From Sphaerotilus uruguayifluvii (GTDB lineage Bacteria; Pseudomonadota; Gammaproteobacteria; Burkholderiales; Burkholderiaceae_C): a stretch of DNA of 64,000 bases. Below are positions 45,365 to 54,553 of the stretch, in pieces. The position numbers and the translations under genes were made by a program. Within the stretch, counting starts at the first letter, position 1. Every line of letters begins with the position of its first letter. The stretch spans positions 97,351 to 161,350 of the forward strand of contig NZ_JABSNM010000003.1 of assembly GCF_013294065.1 (NCBI RefSeq). Reading direction: 5' to 3'. Under the pieces are notes generated by a model, which was not told the origin of the DNA, did not search any database, and saw only the letters and a program-made list of their open reading frames with translations.

Positions 45365-47374
45365 TTATAGTCGCAGGTTATGCCGTGCGTAGGCGTACTC
45401 CTCATAGAAATCTCTTAAAGGGGTGATTAACCGCCTCGTGCGCTGCAGCTCGCTGGAGAATGTCTCGTTGTCGACAGTGTTCTCCAAGAGAAGGAGAAGA
45501 TGAAACACTGAAAGACTCCAGCAACGTGAGTACGGCAATGGAGACTTCAGATAGTCATCCTCTCCGACCGACTGCGCAGCGACCTTGAGCTTCTTGAACC
45601 ATCCCCCCAATTCTTCGAGCTGATCCTGCTTTTGGGGGTCGACGGTTTCAAAGTTTGCTACTGAACCCGCCTTGAGGAATTGCGCCAAGAATAGCCGGTC
45701 GTGAAGACTACCCAGATCACCGCGGGTGATCGATACCTTGAGAACCTCTCGACCAGACAGAAAGACCGGAGCTTCACCACTCTTTGATTTCAACCGAAGG
45801 ACGCCACTTTTTGCCAGCGCCGCATGTCGCGACATGGCCTGCGCTTGGGGGCGAACGATTGCTTGGGCAAGATCGACCAAGGCTGCCAGATCATCACCCG
45901 ACCTCGCCTTGCGCGTGAGCAACTTGCTCTTGAGTTCGATGAAGATCACTGCCTCGTTTGTCTCAATCACGGCATCGCACTCACCGTCGTCGCCGGCTTG
46001 GTCGTAGTCACCACAGAGAACGGTCACCCCTTTCTCGGACAGCTTGTCGCGAACGAACTCCTCGAACATCGATCCCAGTGCTTCACTATCGAAGTTTCCG
46101 CCCTTGGGCCATGCTCGACGACACCAATCCATCGTCGCATTCAATACTGCCCGCGCGCCAATCGACGGCGGTTGCATCACCAAGGCATCCCCGACAGCAA
46201 GAAGTGGCCGAAAAGCCGCATCGACATGCTCGTCTTTTGGGGGAAACGTAAGACTCTGGTTGGCCCCATTCTTGTGGCAGAAGATGTCTCTCAAGAGCGC
46301 GACGGCCGGAACCACGTCAGCATTGACCGCAACGGCAGCGGCGACAGGACGAATCACCGTGAATTCATCGATCATCTTGGCTGTCGCACAGGCGTGCAGC
46401 AGCATCGATGCGAGGGAGTGAACCTGTGATGCCGACGTGCCGGATTTGCTCTTGAGCGACGCGAACGACGGATGCCGCATCATCCAATCGAGAAAACTCT
46501 TTACGTGAGACACCTTGGCCTGTGTGACCAGGAACACTGAGTCGTAGACAGTCGACTGCCGCAGGATGGGAACGACGTCGGCTACGCGTGCAAACATCAG
46601 GTCAAACGATCGCGGAACCAAATCCAGCATTGCCGTGGCGTTGGTCAACAATGCCAACAAATCCGTCAATGCGCGTTGCGGATCGGACGCAGTTGGCTCC
46701 AGGGAAAAGTAGCGGATCCCCAGCTGGTACAGGTAAGCCAGAGGCTGTTGCGGAGTAGCATCAATCTGCACAACATACCCTGGTCGACCGAGATTGAACC
46801 GACCAGTGAAATCACTCCAACGTGGTCGCATTGCGCCCGCTGCCGAGATGGCAAGTGACTGTCCAAGTGACTTTGCAAGCCGATGAATTTCGTCAACAAG
46901 GCGCGACAACTCGGAATCGGGCATGTCTGCACCGCCCGTCGCAGGGAGATCGATTCGGTACCCCTTGTCGCGCAAGATCCTGACCGCATGCGAAAGCGTC
47001 GAGATTCGGGCATTGGTGGAGATGCTCTGGTCGATCGGCATGTGGCTCTTATGCGACGCAGCCAGCCTATCCGCCAAGCCGACTGCGCGAGACCAATCAC
47101 TCTGCGCCGTAGGCGAGTTACCACGCCGGCGAAGCGCCTGCTGGATGCACGCCGCCACGCGCCAGCTACGTTCAATCTCTATACCATCGCACAGATGCCT
47201 GATTCCGAGATCCTCAAGGAACTCGACCGCCGTGCGCAGGGACTGATCACTTTCAACTGGCGTGAAACAGCCTCTAATTTCTTCCAGATAAACCTCCTCG
47301 TCCATGCTTCGTGTGGCATCTGATTCCGACGCAGGGAGGTTATCCACCAGACTGCAGAAGTCGTTGAGGTTCAT
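45365..47374 (-). CDS. Unrecognised protein with a PD-(D/E)XK nuclease-like domain, 669 aa
   Basis: Not recognised as any named family. The N-terminal ~400 residues are mostly helical with no known motif. Residues ~430-520 read like a restriction-endonuclease fold: a leading helix with Glu438/Glu439 (LGSMFEEFVRDKL), a strand (VTVLCGDY), Asp467 in GECDAV, and Glu480-x-Lys482 in VIFIELKSK. The rest is a helical C-terminal region. D...ExK with a leading Glu is the metal site of many defence and repair nucleases. Base composition is visibly less G+C-rich than the neighbours, so transfer is likely. It stands alone between acnB and pxpB and lacks a clear ribosome binding site. Candidate single-gene anti-phage nuclease or islet-maintenance protein; other nuclease roles are possible. 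Confidence 0.6.
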   Translation of the reverse strand: MNLNDFCSLVDNLPASESDATRSMDEEVYLEEIRGCFTPVESDQSLRTAVEFLEDLGIRHLCDGIEIERSWRVAACIQQALRRRGNSPTAQSDWSRAVGLADRLAASHKSHMPIDQSISTNARISTLSHAVRILRDKGYRIDLPATGGADMPDSELSRLVDEIHRLAKSLGQSLAISAAGAMRPRWSDFTGRFNLGRPGYVVQIDATPQQPLAYLYQLGIRYFSLEPTASDPQRALTDLLALLTNATAMLDLVPRSFDLMFARVADVVPILRQSTVYDSVFLVTQAKVSHVKSFLDWMMRHPSFASLKSKSGTSASQVHSLASMLLHACATAKMIDEFTVIRPVAAAVAVNADVVPAVALLRDIFCHKNGANQSLTFPPKDEHVDAAFRPLLAVGDALVMQPPSIGARAVLNATMDWCRRAWPKGGNFDSEALGSMFEEFVRDKLSEKGVTVLCGDYDQAGDDGECDAVIETNEAVIFIELKSKLLTRKARSGDDLAALVDLAQAIVRPQAQAMSRHAALAKSGVLRLKSKSGEAPVFLSGREVLKVSITRGDLGSLHDRLFLAQFLKAGSVANFETVDPQKQDQLEELGGWFKKLKVAAQSVGEDDYLKSPLPYSRCWSLSVFHLLLLLENTVDNETFSSELQRTRRLITPLRDFYEEYAYARHNLRL

Positions 47375-47390
47375 TGGAATTTAGTCTGAT

Positions 47391-47412
47391 CATGAATGCA
47401 TACACATTCATG
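47391..47412. promoter_or_regulatory. 8-bp inverted repeat just upstream of the nuclease-like gene
   Basis: CATGAATG at 47391-47398 and CATTCATG at 47405-47412 are perfect inverted repeats with 6 bases between. They lie 17-38 bases before the start codon at 47374 in a less G+C-rich patch, where an operator or -10 region would be. Autoregulation or induction by a stress regulator is possible; this is position-based inference. Confidence 0.45.
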
Positions 47413-47440
47413 ACCGCACGGTTGCTGATGACAACTCATT

Positions 47441-47477
47441 AAAAAAGCCCACCAAGGTTCCCCCGGCGGGCTTTTTT
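47441..47477. terminator. Bidirectional terminator at the acnB end of the islet
   Basis: AAAAAAGCCCACC (47441-47453) pairs with GGCGGGCTTTTTT (47465-47477), giving A and T tracts on either side. It lies about 50 bases beyond the acnB stop and would end acnB transcription, isolating the islet gene. Confidence 0.85.
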
Positions 47478-47525
47478 CAGGTTTAGGCGATTCGCACCGC
47501 CAAGATCAATCGGCTAGCTGCCGAT

Positions 47526-50117
47526 TCAGGCGTTCACGCCCTTGGCGTTCTCGACATATTCCTCGATCTGGTCGAAGTTCATGTACTTGTAGATCTTGTC
47601 GGCATTCTTGGTGACGACGCCGATCTCGGCCATGTATTCCTCGACGGTCGGGATGCGGCCCAGCTTCGAGCACACCGCGGCCAGCTCGGCCGAGCCCAGG
47701 AACACGTTGGTGTTCTTGCCCAGGCGGTTCGGGAAGTTGCGGGTCGAGGTCGACATGGCGGTCGAGCCTTCCTTGATCTGCGCCTGGTTGCCCATGCACA
47801 GCGAGCAGCCCGGCATTTCCATGCGGGCGCCGGCGCCGCCCAGGGTGGCGTAGTAGCCTTCCTTGGTCAGCTCGGAGGCATCCATCTTGGTCGGCGGGGC
47901 CACCCACAGGCGCACCGGGATGTCCTTCTTGCCCTTCAGGATCTCGCCGGCGGCGCGGAAGTGACCGATGTTGGTCATGCACGAACCGACGAAGACTTCG
48001 TCGATCTGGGTGCCGGTGACTTCGGACATGAACTTAGCGTCGTCCGGGTCGTTCGGGCAGCAGACGATCGGCTCCTTGATGTCGGCCAGATCGATCTCGA
48101 TGACGGCGGCGTACTCGGCGTCGGCATCGGCCTTGAGCAGCTGCGGATCAGCCAGCCAGGCTTCGACCTTCTCGATGCGGCGCGCCAGCGTCTTCGCGTC
48201 GGCGTAGCCGTCGGCGATCATGTTCTTCATCAGGACGATGTTCGAGCGCAGGTACTCGGCGATCGGCTCGGGGTTCAGCTGCACCGTGCAGGCGGCGGCC
48301 GAACGCTCGGCGGCGGCGTCCGACAGCTCGAACGCCTGCTCGACCTTCAGGTTCGGCAGACCTTCGATCTCGAGCACGCGGCCCGAGAAGACGTTCTTCT
48401 TGCCCTTCTTCTCGACGGTCAGCAGACCGGCCTTGATGGCGTACAGCGGGATCGCGTGGACCAGATCGCGCAGCGTGATGCCGGGCTGCATCTCGCCCTT
48501 GAAGCGCACCAGCACCGATTCCGGCATGTCGAGCGGCATCACGCCGGTCGCGGCGCCGAAGGCCACCAGACCCGAACCTGCCGGGAAGCTGATGCCGATC
48601 GGGAAGCGGGTGTGCGAGTCGCCGCCGGTGCCGACGGTGTCGGGCAGCAGCAGGCGGTTCAGCCAAGAGTGGATCACGCCGTCGCCCGGGCGCAGCGCCA
48701 CGCCACCGCGGTTGGCGATGAACTTGGGCAGCTCGCGGTGCATCTTCACGTCCACCGGCTTCGGATAGGCGGCGGTGTGGCAGAAGGACTGCATGACCAG
48801 ATCGGCCGAGAAGCCCAGGCAGGCCAGGTCCTTCAGCTCGTCGCGGGTCATCGGGCCGGTGGTGTCCTGCGAACCCACGGTCGTCATCTTCGGCTCGCAG
48901 TAGGTGCCCGGGCGGATGCCCTGGCCTTCCGGCAGGCCGCAGGCGCGGCCGACCATCTTCTGCGCCAGCGTGAAGCCGGCCGTGCTGGCGGCCGGAGCCT
49001 TGGGCAGACGGAACAGCGTCGAGGCGGGCAGACCCAGCGCTTCGCGGGCCTTGGCGGTCAGCGAGCGGCCGATGATCAGGTTGATGCGGCCGCCGGCGCG
49101 CACTTCGTCCAGCAGCACGTCGCTCTTCAGCGAGAACTCGGCGACGGTCTCGCCACCCTTGGTGATCTTGCCGTCGTACGGCAGCACGTCGATGACGTCA
49201 CCCATTTCCAGCTTGGAAACGTCGACTTCGATCGGCAGCGAGCCGGAGTCTTCCTGCGTGTTGAAGAAGATCGGAGCGATCTTGCCGCCCAGGGTCACGC
49301 CGCCGAAGCGCTTGTTCGGCACGAAGGGAATGTCTTCGCCGGTGGCCCAGATGACCGAGTTGGTCGCCGACTTGCGCGACGAGCCGGTGCCGACCACGTC
49401 GCCGACGTAGGCGACCAGGTTGCCCTTCTTCTTCAGGTCGTCGATGAACTGCATCGGGCCGCGCACGCCGTCCTGCTCCGGCACGAAGGCCGCGCCCGGA
49501 CGGGTGTTCTTCAGCATCGCCAGATAGTGCATCGGGATGTCCGGACGGCTCCAGGCATCCGGGGCCGGCGACAGGTCGTCGGTGTTGGTCTCGCCGGGCA
49601 CCTTGAACACGGTCACGGTGATCGACTTCGGCACTTCCGGACGGCTGGTGAACCACTCGGCGTCGGCCCACGACTGCATCACTTCCTGCGCCTTGGCGTT
49701 GCCCGCCTTGGCCTTGGCGGCGACGTCGTTGAAGTAGTCGAACATCAGCAGGGTCTTCTTCAGACCTTCGGCGGCGATGCCGGCGACTTCCGCGTCGTCG
49801 AGCAGCTCGATCAGCGGGTGCACGTTGTAGCCACCGACCATGGTGCCCAGCAGCTCGGTCGCCTTGGCCTTCGAGACCAGGCCCACCGACAGCTCGCCGT
49901 GCGCGACGGCGGCCAGGAAGCTGGCCTTGACCTTGGCGGCATCGTCCACGCCCGGCGGCACGCGGTGCGTCAGCAGATCGACCAGGAACGCTTCCTCGCC
50001 AGCCGGCGGGTTCTTGATCAGCTCGATCAGTTCGGCGACCTGCTTGGCATCGAGGGCGAGCGGCGGGATGCCGAGGGCGGCGCGTTCGGCGACGTGTTGA
50101 CGATAGGCTTGCAGCAT
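47526..50117 (-). CDS. acnB: Bifunctional aconitate hydratase B
   Basis: 863-aa TCA-cycle enzyme interconverting citrate and isocitrate (also active on 2-methylcitrate in many bacteria). It shows the AcnB order: an N-terminal HEAT-like domain ([20 protein letters not shown]), a swivel domain with [19 protein letters not shown], then the catalytic core with [35 protein letters not shown] and the [4Fe-4S] ligands Cys713 (GSCMTN), Cys771 and Cys774 (PGCSLCMGN). The start ATG at 50117 is the family start. A GTCTTATATAAGAC operator lies 83 bases upstream. The last codons form the direct repeat that bounds the nuclease islet. Confidence 0.97.
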   Translation of the reverse strand: MLQAYRQHVAERAALGIPPLALDAKQVAELIELIKNPPAGEEAFLVDLLTHRVPPGVDDAAKVKASFLAAVAHGELSVGLVSKAKATELLGTMVGGYNVHPLIELLDDAEVAGIAAEGLKKTLLMFDYFNDVAAKAKAGNAKAQEVMQSWADAEWFTSRPEVPKSITVTVFKVPGETNTDDLSPAPDAWSRPDIPMHYLAMLKNTRPGAAFVPEQDGVRGPMQFIDDLKKKGNLVAYVGDVVGTGSSRKSATNSVIWATGEDIPFVPNKRFGGVTLGGKIAPIFFNTQEDSGSLPIEVDVSKLEMGDVIDVLPYDGKITKGGETVAEFSLKSDVLLDEVRAGGRINLIIGRSLTAKAREALGLPASTLFRLPKAPAASTAGFTLAQKMVGRACGLPEGQGIRPGTYCEPKMTTVGSQDTTGPMTRDELKDLACLGFSADLVMQSFCHTAAYPKPVDVKMHRELPKFIANRGGVALRPGDGVIHSWLNRLLLPDTVGTGGDSHTRFPIGISFPAGSGLVAFGAATGVMPLDMPESVLVRFKGEMQPGITLRDLVHAIPLYAIKAGLLTVEKKGKKNVFSGRVLEIEGLPNLKVEQAFELSDAAAERSAAACTVQLNPEPIAEYLRSNIVLMKNMIADGYADAKTLARRIEKVEAWLADPQLLKADADAEYAAVIEIDLADIKEPIVCCPNDPDDAKFMSEVTGTQIDEVFVGSCMTNIGHFRAAGEILKGKKDIPVRLWVAPPTKMDASELTKEGYYATLGGAGARMEMPGCSLCMGNQAQIKEGSTAMSTSTRNFPNRLGKNTNVFLGSAELAAVCSKLGRIPTVEEYMAEIGVVTKNADKIYKYMNFDQIEEYVENAKGVNA

Positions 50118-50197
50118 GAAGAGCTCCGTGCGGTGTGGCAGTGCCCCGATCGGCTTGCGGGCCGGGCGGCCCTGGGCAGGGGTTAGTCCGGTATTTT

Positions 50198-50215
50198 ATG
50201 TCTTATATAAGACTT
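50198..50215. promoter_or_regulatory. GntR-type palindromic operator upstream of acnB
   Basis: ATGTCTTATATAAGACTT contains the perfect palindrome GTCTTATATAAGAC (50200-50213). The same sequence lies between mdh and gntR at 53167-53184. Its core resembles GntR-family operators (GT-N-TATA-N-AC type). It is placed 81-98 bases before the acnB start codon, where it could overlap the promoter. It is probably bound by the regulator encoded at 53227-54021. Confidence 0.7.
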
Positions 50216-50289
50216 GCCAAGAGGCGGGTGTGTCACGCGAGGTACAGCGGCCGGAGCCGCCGCTGTCACATCCCGGCGCGCCGACCGGA

Positions 50290-50766
50290 TCAGCGCGAGG
50301 CCGGAGCGCCGGCTTCGGCCGACTGCTGCGGCTTCTTCTGGTCCGGATGGACACACTCGTCGACCATGCGCTGGCCGGCCTTGGCGTTCATCAGCATCGA
50401 CTTGTTGGCGATCTGGATCCAGACGACGCCGGTGTGCTTGTCCTCGAGGCGGACCGCGCCGGTGGTGGTCGGCTCCGGCGCCATCGTGTACTGGCGCTTG
50501 TTGAAGTTCAGGTGGAAATAGCCGGGCTTGTCGGCCGGCGACAGGTCGACCTTCTGGCCGAACTCGCACTGCTGCGCACCGACGAGCACGCGGCCGGCGC
50601 TGTCGATCTGCTCCGGGCTCAGGTCGGCCAGCACGGCCGGCGCCGGCGCGGCCTCGGCTGCCGCGGCGGCCTTCTTCTTCGTGACGGCCGAGGCCGGGAC
50701 GGCGGACAGGGCGCAGGCGACGGCGATCAGCGCCAGGGACAGGGTGCGGGTGGCGGAGGTGGTCAT
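50290..50766 (-). CDS. Secreted hypothetical protein, 158 aa
   Basis: No named family recognised. The ATG at 50766 has GGAG 9 bases upstream. It has a signal peptide (LSLALIAVACALSAVPASAV) and a Lys/Ala-rich spacer. A compact domain follows with CEFGQKVDLSP, YFHLNFNKRQYTM, a central TGVVWIQIANKSMLM, and C-terminal CVHPDQKKPQQ. Two cysteines may pair. Probably periplasmic. It lies between acnB and the CitE-like gene, but its reading direction and gap give no strong operon link. Confidence 0.6.
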   Translation of the reverse strand: MTTSATRTLSLALIAVACALSAVPASAVTKKKAAAAAEAAPAPAVLADLSPEQIDSAGRVLVGAQQCEFGQKVDLSPADKPGYFHLNFNKRQYTMAPEPTTTGAVRLEDKHTGVVWIQIANKSMLMNAKAGQRMVDECVHPDQKKPQQSAEAGAPASR

Positions 50767-50880
50767 CGGAAGACTCCGGAAAACAGGAACGAAGGCCGCG
50801 ATTGTGCCCAAGCCCCTGCCGGCCGATCCCCGCTTTACAGACGGGAACGCGACCGATCGTGACAGGTCGCGCGCCTGTCC

Positions 50881-51909
50881 TCAGGCCTGCGCGAAGAAAT
50901 GCCGCTGGATCTCGGCCGGCAGCGGGCCGGTGCGGTGCGCACGCTCGAGCACATGCCAGAAGTAGCGGTAGCTCGCGCGGTCGTGCAGCGTGTCCTGCCC
51001 GTGGTGGCGGTGGCGGATCGGCCCCCAGCCGGCGGCCTGCGCGGCCAGCAGGATCTCAGCGGCCTGGTCGACCTCGGCGCTGGTGGGCGAGAAGGCGTCG
51101 ACGATGGTGCGGATCTGGTCCGGGTGGATGCTCCACATCCGGGTGTAGCCGAGCTGGCGGCAGGCCTTGGTCGCGGCCTCCTCCAGCGCGGAGAGGTGCT
51201 TGAACTCGGTGACGACGCAGTGCGAGGGCACCTTGCCCCAGCAGTGGCAGGCGGCGGCAATCTCCAGCTTGGCGCGCATCACCAGCGGATGCTCGAACTG
51301 GCCCTTGACCGACATGCCGCTCTGCGGGATGGCGCCGCGGTGGTCGGAGACGAAGTCCATCAGGCCGAAGGACAGCGACTCGATGCGCGGATGCGCCGCC
51401 AGCGCCTGCACCTCGCGCAGCGCGCCATGCGTCTCGACCAGCGCATGCACCGGAATCGCCCGCCCGACGCCGTGGCGGGCGATGGCGTCGTCGATCGCGG
51501 CGACCGCGCGCTCGACATCGGCCAGGCCGCGCGGCTTGGGCACCATGATGTAGGCCACGCGCGCGCCGGCACGGGCGACGATGGCGTCGACCATCGCCTC
51601 GAAGGCCGGATGGTCGACGGTCTGCACCCGCGCGCCGACGCGGTCGAAGCGGTTGGCGCCCGAGTCGATCATCTCGGCGATCAGCTGCGCGTGCTCGAGC
51701 TCGCCGCCGACCGGCGCGCCGTCCTCGCCGTCGAGCGTGATGTCGAAGACGGGGCCGAGCTCGGCCTGCATCTCCAGGCTCTTGCGCATGCGCACCTCGA
51801 CGCCGGCGTAGTGGTCGCAGACCGGCAGGTCGGCCGGCAGCAGCTCGCCGGCATCGAACAGCGCGTCGCGCGGATGGACGGAGTGCGGGGCGGTGGACAT
51901 CGTGCTCAT
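50881..51909 (-). CDS. CitE-like HpcH/HpaI aldolase (CoA ester lyase)
   Basis: 342-aa TIM-barrel of the citrate-lyase-beta/malyl-CoA lyase family. The metal and substrate site is visible: ITLDGEDGAPVG, AYIMVPKPRGLADVE, VHALVETHGALREV, SFGLMDFVSD and MWSIHPDQI. Such proteins cleave CoA esters (for example malyl-CoA or methylmalyl-CoA) or act as related aldolases. The start ATG at 51909 is chosen; a second ATG nine bases in is possible. It lies downstream of the mdh terminator within the TCA block, pointing the same way as mdh and acnB, so an accessory role in C4 metabolism is likely. Confidence 0.8.
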   Translation of the reverse strand: MSTMSTAPHSVHPRDALFDAGELLPADLPVCDHYAGVEVRMRKSLEMQAELGPVFDITLDGEDGAPVGGELEHAQLIAEMIDSGANRFDRVGARVQTVDHPAFEAMVDAIVARAGARVAYIMVPKPRGLADVERAVAAIDDAIARHGVGRAIPVHALVETHGALREVQALAAHPRIESLSFGLMDFVSDHRGAIPQSGMSVKGQFEHPLVMRAKLEIAAACHCWGKVPSHCVVTEFKHLSALEEAATKACRQLGYTRMWSIHPDQIRTIVDAFSPTSAEVDQAAEILLAAQAAGWGPIRHRHHGQDTLHDRASYRYFWHVLERAHRTGPLPAEIQRHFFAQA

Positions 51910-51956
51910 GATCGGAATCCGGGGCGTGGAGGTCGGAGGGGAAGACCGGGCAGAAA

Positions 51957-51991
51957 CGGAAAAAGGCCGGCGCTTGTGGCGGCCGGCCTTT
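51957..51991 (-). terminator. Rho-independent terminator downstream of mdh
   Basis: On the minus strand the stem AAAGGCCGGC (read from 51991) pairs with GCCGGCCTTT around a 10-base loop and is followed by a T-rich run (revcomp of 51957-51965). It lies about 80 bases beyond the mdh stop and before the CitE-like gene start. Confidence 0.75.
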
Positions 51992-52070
51992 CATTGTGGA
52001 CCGGCCGGGATCGGCTGGTCCGTGCCGCGCTCCGGTCAGGAACGCGGCGGACACCTGCGCTGGCAGCGCG

Positions 52071-53057
52071 TCAGAGCATGCCCTTGACGGCGTCGGCCTC
52101 GTCGGTCAGTTCCTTCAGGGTGATGGCGATCTTTTCCTGGCTGTAGGCGTCGATCTCCAGGCCCTGGATGATCTTGTAGCCGCCGTCCTTGCACTCGCAC
52201 GGGAAGCCGAAGACGATGCCTTCCGGGATGCCGTAGGAGCCGTCCGACGGGACACCCATCGTGACCCACTCGTCCGAGCCCAGCACCCAGTCGCGGACGT
52301 GGTCGATGGCGGCGTTGGCGGCCGAGGCGGCCGACGACAGGCCGCGGGCCTCGATGATGGCGGCGCCGCGCTTGCCCACCGTCGGCAGGAAGACGTCGTT
52401 GTTCCAGACGGCGTCGTTGACCAGGGCCTTCACGCTGTCACCGTTGGAGGTGCAGAAGCGGTAGTCGGCGTACATGGTCGGCGAGTGGTTGCCCCACACG
52501 ACCAGCTGCTTCAGGCTGGCGACGTCGCGGCCGGTCTTGGCAGCGAGCTGGCTCAGCGCGCGGTTGTGGTCCAGGCGCAGCATGCCGTGGTAGTTGGCCG
52601 GGTTCGTGCGGCCGACCTTCTTGGCGGCGGCGGCGGCGATGTAGGCGTTGGTGTTGCAGGGGTTGCCCACGACCAGCACCTTGACGTCTTCCTTGGCGTT
52701 CTCGGCGATGGCCTTGCCCTGGACCGTGAAGATCGCGCCGTTGGCGGTCAGCAGGTCGGCACGCTCCATGCCCTTCGAGCGGGGACGTGCGCCCACCAGC
52801 AGGCAGACGTCGGCGTCCTTGAAGGCCACGTTCGGATCATCGGTGGCGAACATGCCGGCCAGCAGCGGGAAGGCGCAGTCCTCCAGTTCCATCATCACGC
52901 CCTTGCAGGCGTTCTGGGCCTGCGGCAGGTCCAGCAGCTGCAGGATGACCGGCTGGTCCTTGCCCAGCATCTCGCCCGAGGCGATGCGGAACAGCAGGGA
53001 GTAACCGATCTGGCCGGCGGCGCCGGTGACGGCGACGCGAACGGGGGACTTGCTCAT
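52071..53057 (-). CDS. mdh: Malate dehydrogenase
   Basis: 328-aa NAD-dependent malate dehydrogenase (malate to oxaloacetate) of the MDH type common in betaproteobacteria. It has the dinucleotide fold [20 protein letters not shown] at the N-terminus and [15 protein letters not shown], the mobile loop with its Arg pair. [10 protein letters not shown] and the catalytic block [10 protein letters not shown] follow, then [14 protein letters not shown] (His/Asp relay). The ATG at 53057 is fixed by AGGAG upstream and the family start; the in-frame extension reaches into the operator. It is divergent from gntR with a shared palindromic operator at 53167-53184. Confidence 0.97.
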   Translation of the reverse strand: MSKSPVRVAVTGAAGQIGYSLLFRIASGEMLGKDQPVILQLLDLPQAQNACKGVMMELEDCAFPLLAGMFATDDPNVAFKDADVCLLVGARPRSKGMERADLLTANGAIFTVQGKAIAENAKEDVKVLVVGNPCNTNAYIAAAAAKKVGRTNPANYHGMLRLDHNRALSQLAAKTGRDVASLKQLVVWGNHSPTMYADYRFCTSNGDSVKALVNDAVWNNDVFLPTVGKRGAAIIEARGLSSAASAANAAIDHVRDWVLGSDEWVTMGVPSDGSYGIPEGIVFGFPCECKDGGYKIIQGLEIDAYSQEKIAITLKELTDEADAVKGML

Positions 53058-53166
53058 GGGCGAGGCTCCTGGAATTGGGGTGCGGCGAGAGTGCTGCCGG
53101 GGGGTGGGGTCTACTTGAAAAGCACCGCGCAGTCTAGGTGTCGACCCGGACCCTGTCAACGATCTT

Positions 53167-53184
53167 ATGTCTTATATAAGACAT
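53167..53184. promoter_or_regulatory. Perfect 18-bp palindromic operator between mdh and gntR
   Basis: ATGTCTTATATAAGACAT is perfectly self-complementary and matches the site upstream of acnB in its core. It sits 110 bases upstream of mdh and 43 bases upstream of the regulator gene, so one site can control both divergent promoters. It is probably bound by the GntR-type protein itself (autoregulation). Confidence 0.8.
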
Positions 53185-53226
53185 CTTGTAGAACAGCGTT
53201 GCAACCCGACACTCGCTTGTGCTGCA

Positions 53227-54021
53227 ATGCCGGCCATGCCGCAATCCGCCTCTTCATCAATGCCGATGAATGCCCCGCCGGACTCCGCGGGGGACGGCGG
53301 CGCGCCCTCCTTCAGCCCGCTCTACCAGCAGATCAAGGCGCTGATCATGCGCGGCCTGCAGGCCGGCGAGTGGAAGCCGGGCGAGGCGATCCCCAGCGAA
53401 CTCGAGCTGGCCGCGCGCTTTCGCGTCAGCCAGGGCACCGTGCGTAAGGCTATCGACGAACTGGCAGCCGAGAATCTGCTGGTTCGCCGCCAGGGCAAGG
53501 GCACCTTCGTCGCCACCCACAGCGAGCAGAAGATCCAGTATCGATTCCTGCGGCTGCAGCCCGAAGGCGGCGGCGAGCCGGTGCCGATGCAGCGCCAGTT
53601 CCTGGACTGCCGCCGCATTCCCGCGCCGGCCGACGTCGCCCGCGCGCTGGCGCTTCGGGCCGGCGAGATGACGGTGGAGGTCCGTCGCACCCTGTCGCAG
53701 AACGGGCGCCCGATCGTGCTGGACGACATCTGGCTGCCGGCCAGCCTCTTCAAGGGGCTGACGGCGCAGCGCATGGGTGACTACAAGGGGCCCCTGTACG
53801 GCCTGTTCGAGTCCGAGTTCGGCGTCAGGATGATCCGGGCGGAGGAGAAGATCCGGGCCGTGGCGGCGGACGGCGAGGTGGCAGGCGTGCTCGGTGTTGA
53901 CGCGGGAAGCCCCCTGCTCAGCGTCGAGCGGCTGTCGTTCACGTATGGTGACAAGCCCGTGGAACTGCGCAGGGGCTTCTACAACACCTCGACGCATCAC
54001 TATCGCAACGAGCTGAACTGA
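53227..54021 (+). CDS. GntR-family transcriptional regulator with UTRA domain
   Basis: 264-aa HutC-subfamily regulator. The winged-helix DNA-binding domain, about residues 28-98, contains LYQQIKALIMRGLQAGEW and SELELAARFRVSQGTVRKAI; the UTRA ligand-binding domain follows to the end (GRPIVLDDIWLPASLF ... ELRRGFYNTSTHHYRNEL). The start ATG at 53227 is preferred because a longer frame would start inside the operator. It sits directly before sdhC and divergent to mdh. The two palindromic sites near mdh and acnB identify it as a likely TCA-cycle regulator; the effector (perhaps citrate or another acid) is inferred, not shown. Confidence 0.88.
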   Translation: MPAMPQSASSSMPMNAPPDSAGDGGAPSFSPLYQQIKALIMRGLQAGEWKPGEAIPSELELAARFRVSQGTVRKAIDELAAENLLVRRQGKGTFVATHSEQKIQYRFLRLQPEGGGEPVPMQRQFLDCRRIPAPADVARALALRAGEMTVEVRRTLSQNGRPIVLDDIWLPASLFKGLTAQRMGDYKGPLYGLFESEFGVRMIRAEEKIRAVAADGEVAGVLGVDAGSPLLSVERLSFTYGDKPVELRRGFYNTSTHHYRNELN

Positions 54022-54110
54022 AAAGGACGGGTCAGCGTGCCGGCAACGGTGCTTTGCCTGCTGCGTTGCAATAAAATTCCGCGGTTTCTTCGTAATTACA
54101 AAGGCATCTC

Positions 54111-54512
54111 ATGGCAGACACCCTCAAACAGCGGCCAGGCCCGATGCGTCTCATCGACGCGACCCAGTACCGGCTTCCCATCGCGGCGAAGCTGTCGATC
54201 CTCCACCGCGCCAGCGGCATCATCATGTTCGTGCTGCTGCCGTTCATCATCTGGATGTTCGACAAGAGCGTGAGCTCGGAGATCTCCTACGGCGAGTTCG
54301 CCGCGGTGCTGGCCAGCCCGCTGGCCAAGATCGTCGTGCTGGGCCTGATCTGGTCCTACCTGCACCACTTCTGCGCCGGCGTGCGCCACCTGTGGATGGA
54401 CGCCACCCACAGCGTCACCAAGGAGCAGGGCAAGTCCTCGGCCGTCGTCAGCTTCGCGATCAGCCTGCTGCTGACCGTCGCCCTCGGCGCCAAGCTGTTC
54501 GGCCTGTTCTGA
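54111..54512 (+). CDS. sdhC: Succinate dehydrogenase cytochrome b556 subunit
   Basis: 133-aa membrane subunit of complex II, anchoring SdhAB and taking part in ubiquinone reduction. Three membrane helices are visible; helix 2 carries SYLHHFCAGVRHLWMD with the haem-ligand His86, and the quinone-side segment LSILHRASGIIMF is near the start. It is the first gene of sdhCDAB-sdhE-gltA, 89 bases after gntR; the promoter lies in that gap, but I could not pick a clear -35/-10 pair. No GntR palindrome is seen before it. Confidence 0.93.
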   Translation: MADTLKQRPGPMRLIDATQYRLPIAAKLSILHRASGIIMFVLLPFIIWMFDKSVSSEISYGEFAAVLASPLAKIVVLGLIWSYLHHFCAGVRHLWMDATHSVTKEQGKSSAVVSFAISLLLTVALGAKLFGLF

Positions 54513-54553
54513 GCCTGTCTGACCTTTAGAGACGTCGAGAGACGGTTTCCCCC

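Noticed and set aside
45365-47374. The nuclease-like gene as a plain type II restriction enzyme
   Set aside because: No methyltransferase is adjacent and the large helical front is unlike known type II enzymes, though a standalone restriction role cannot be ruled out.
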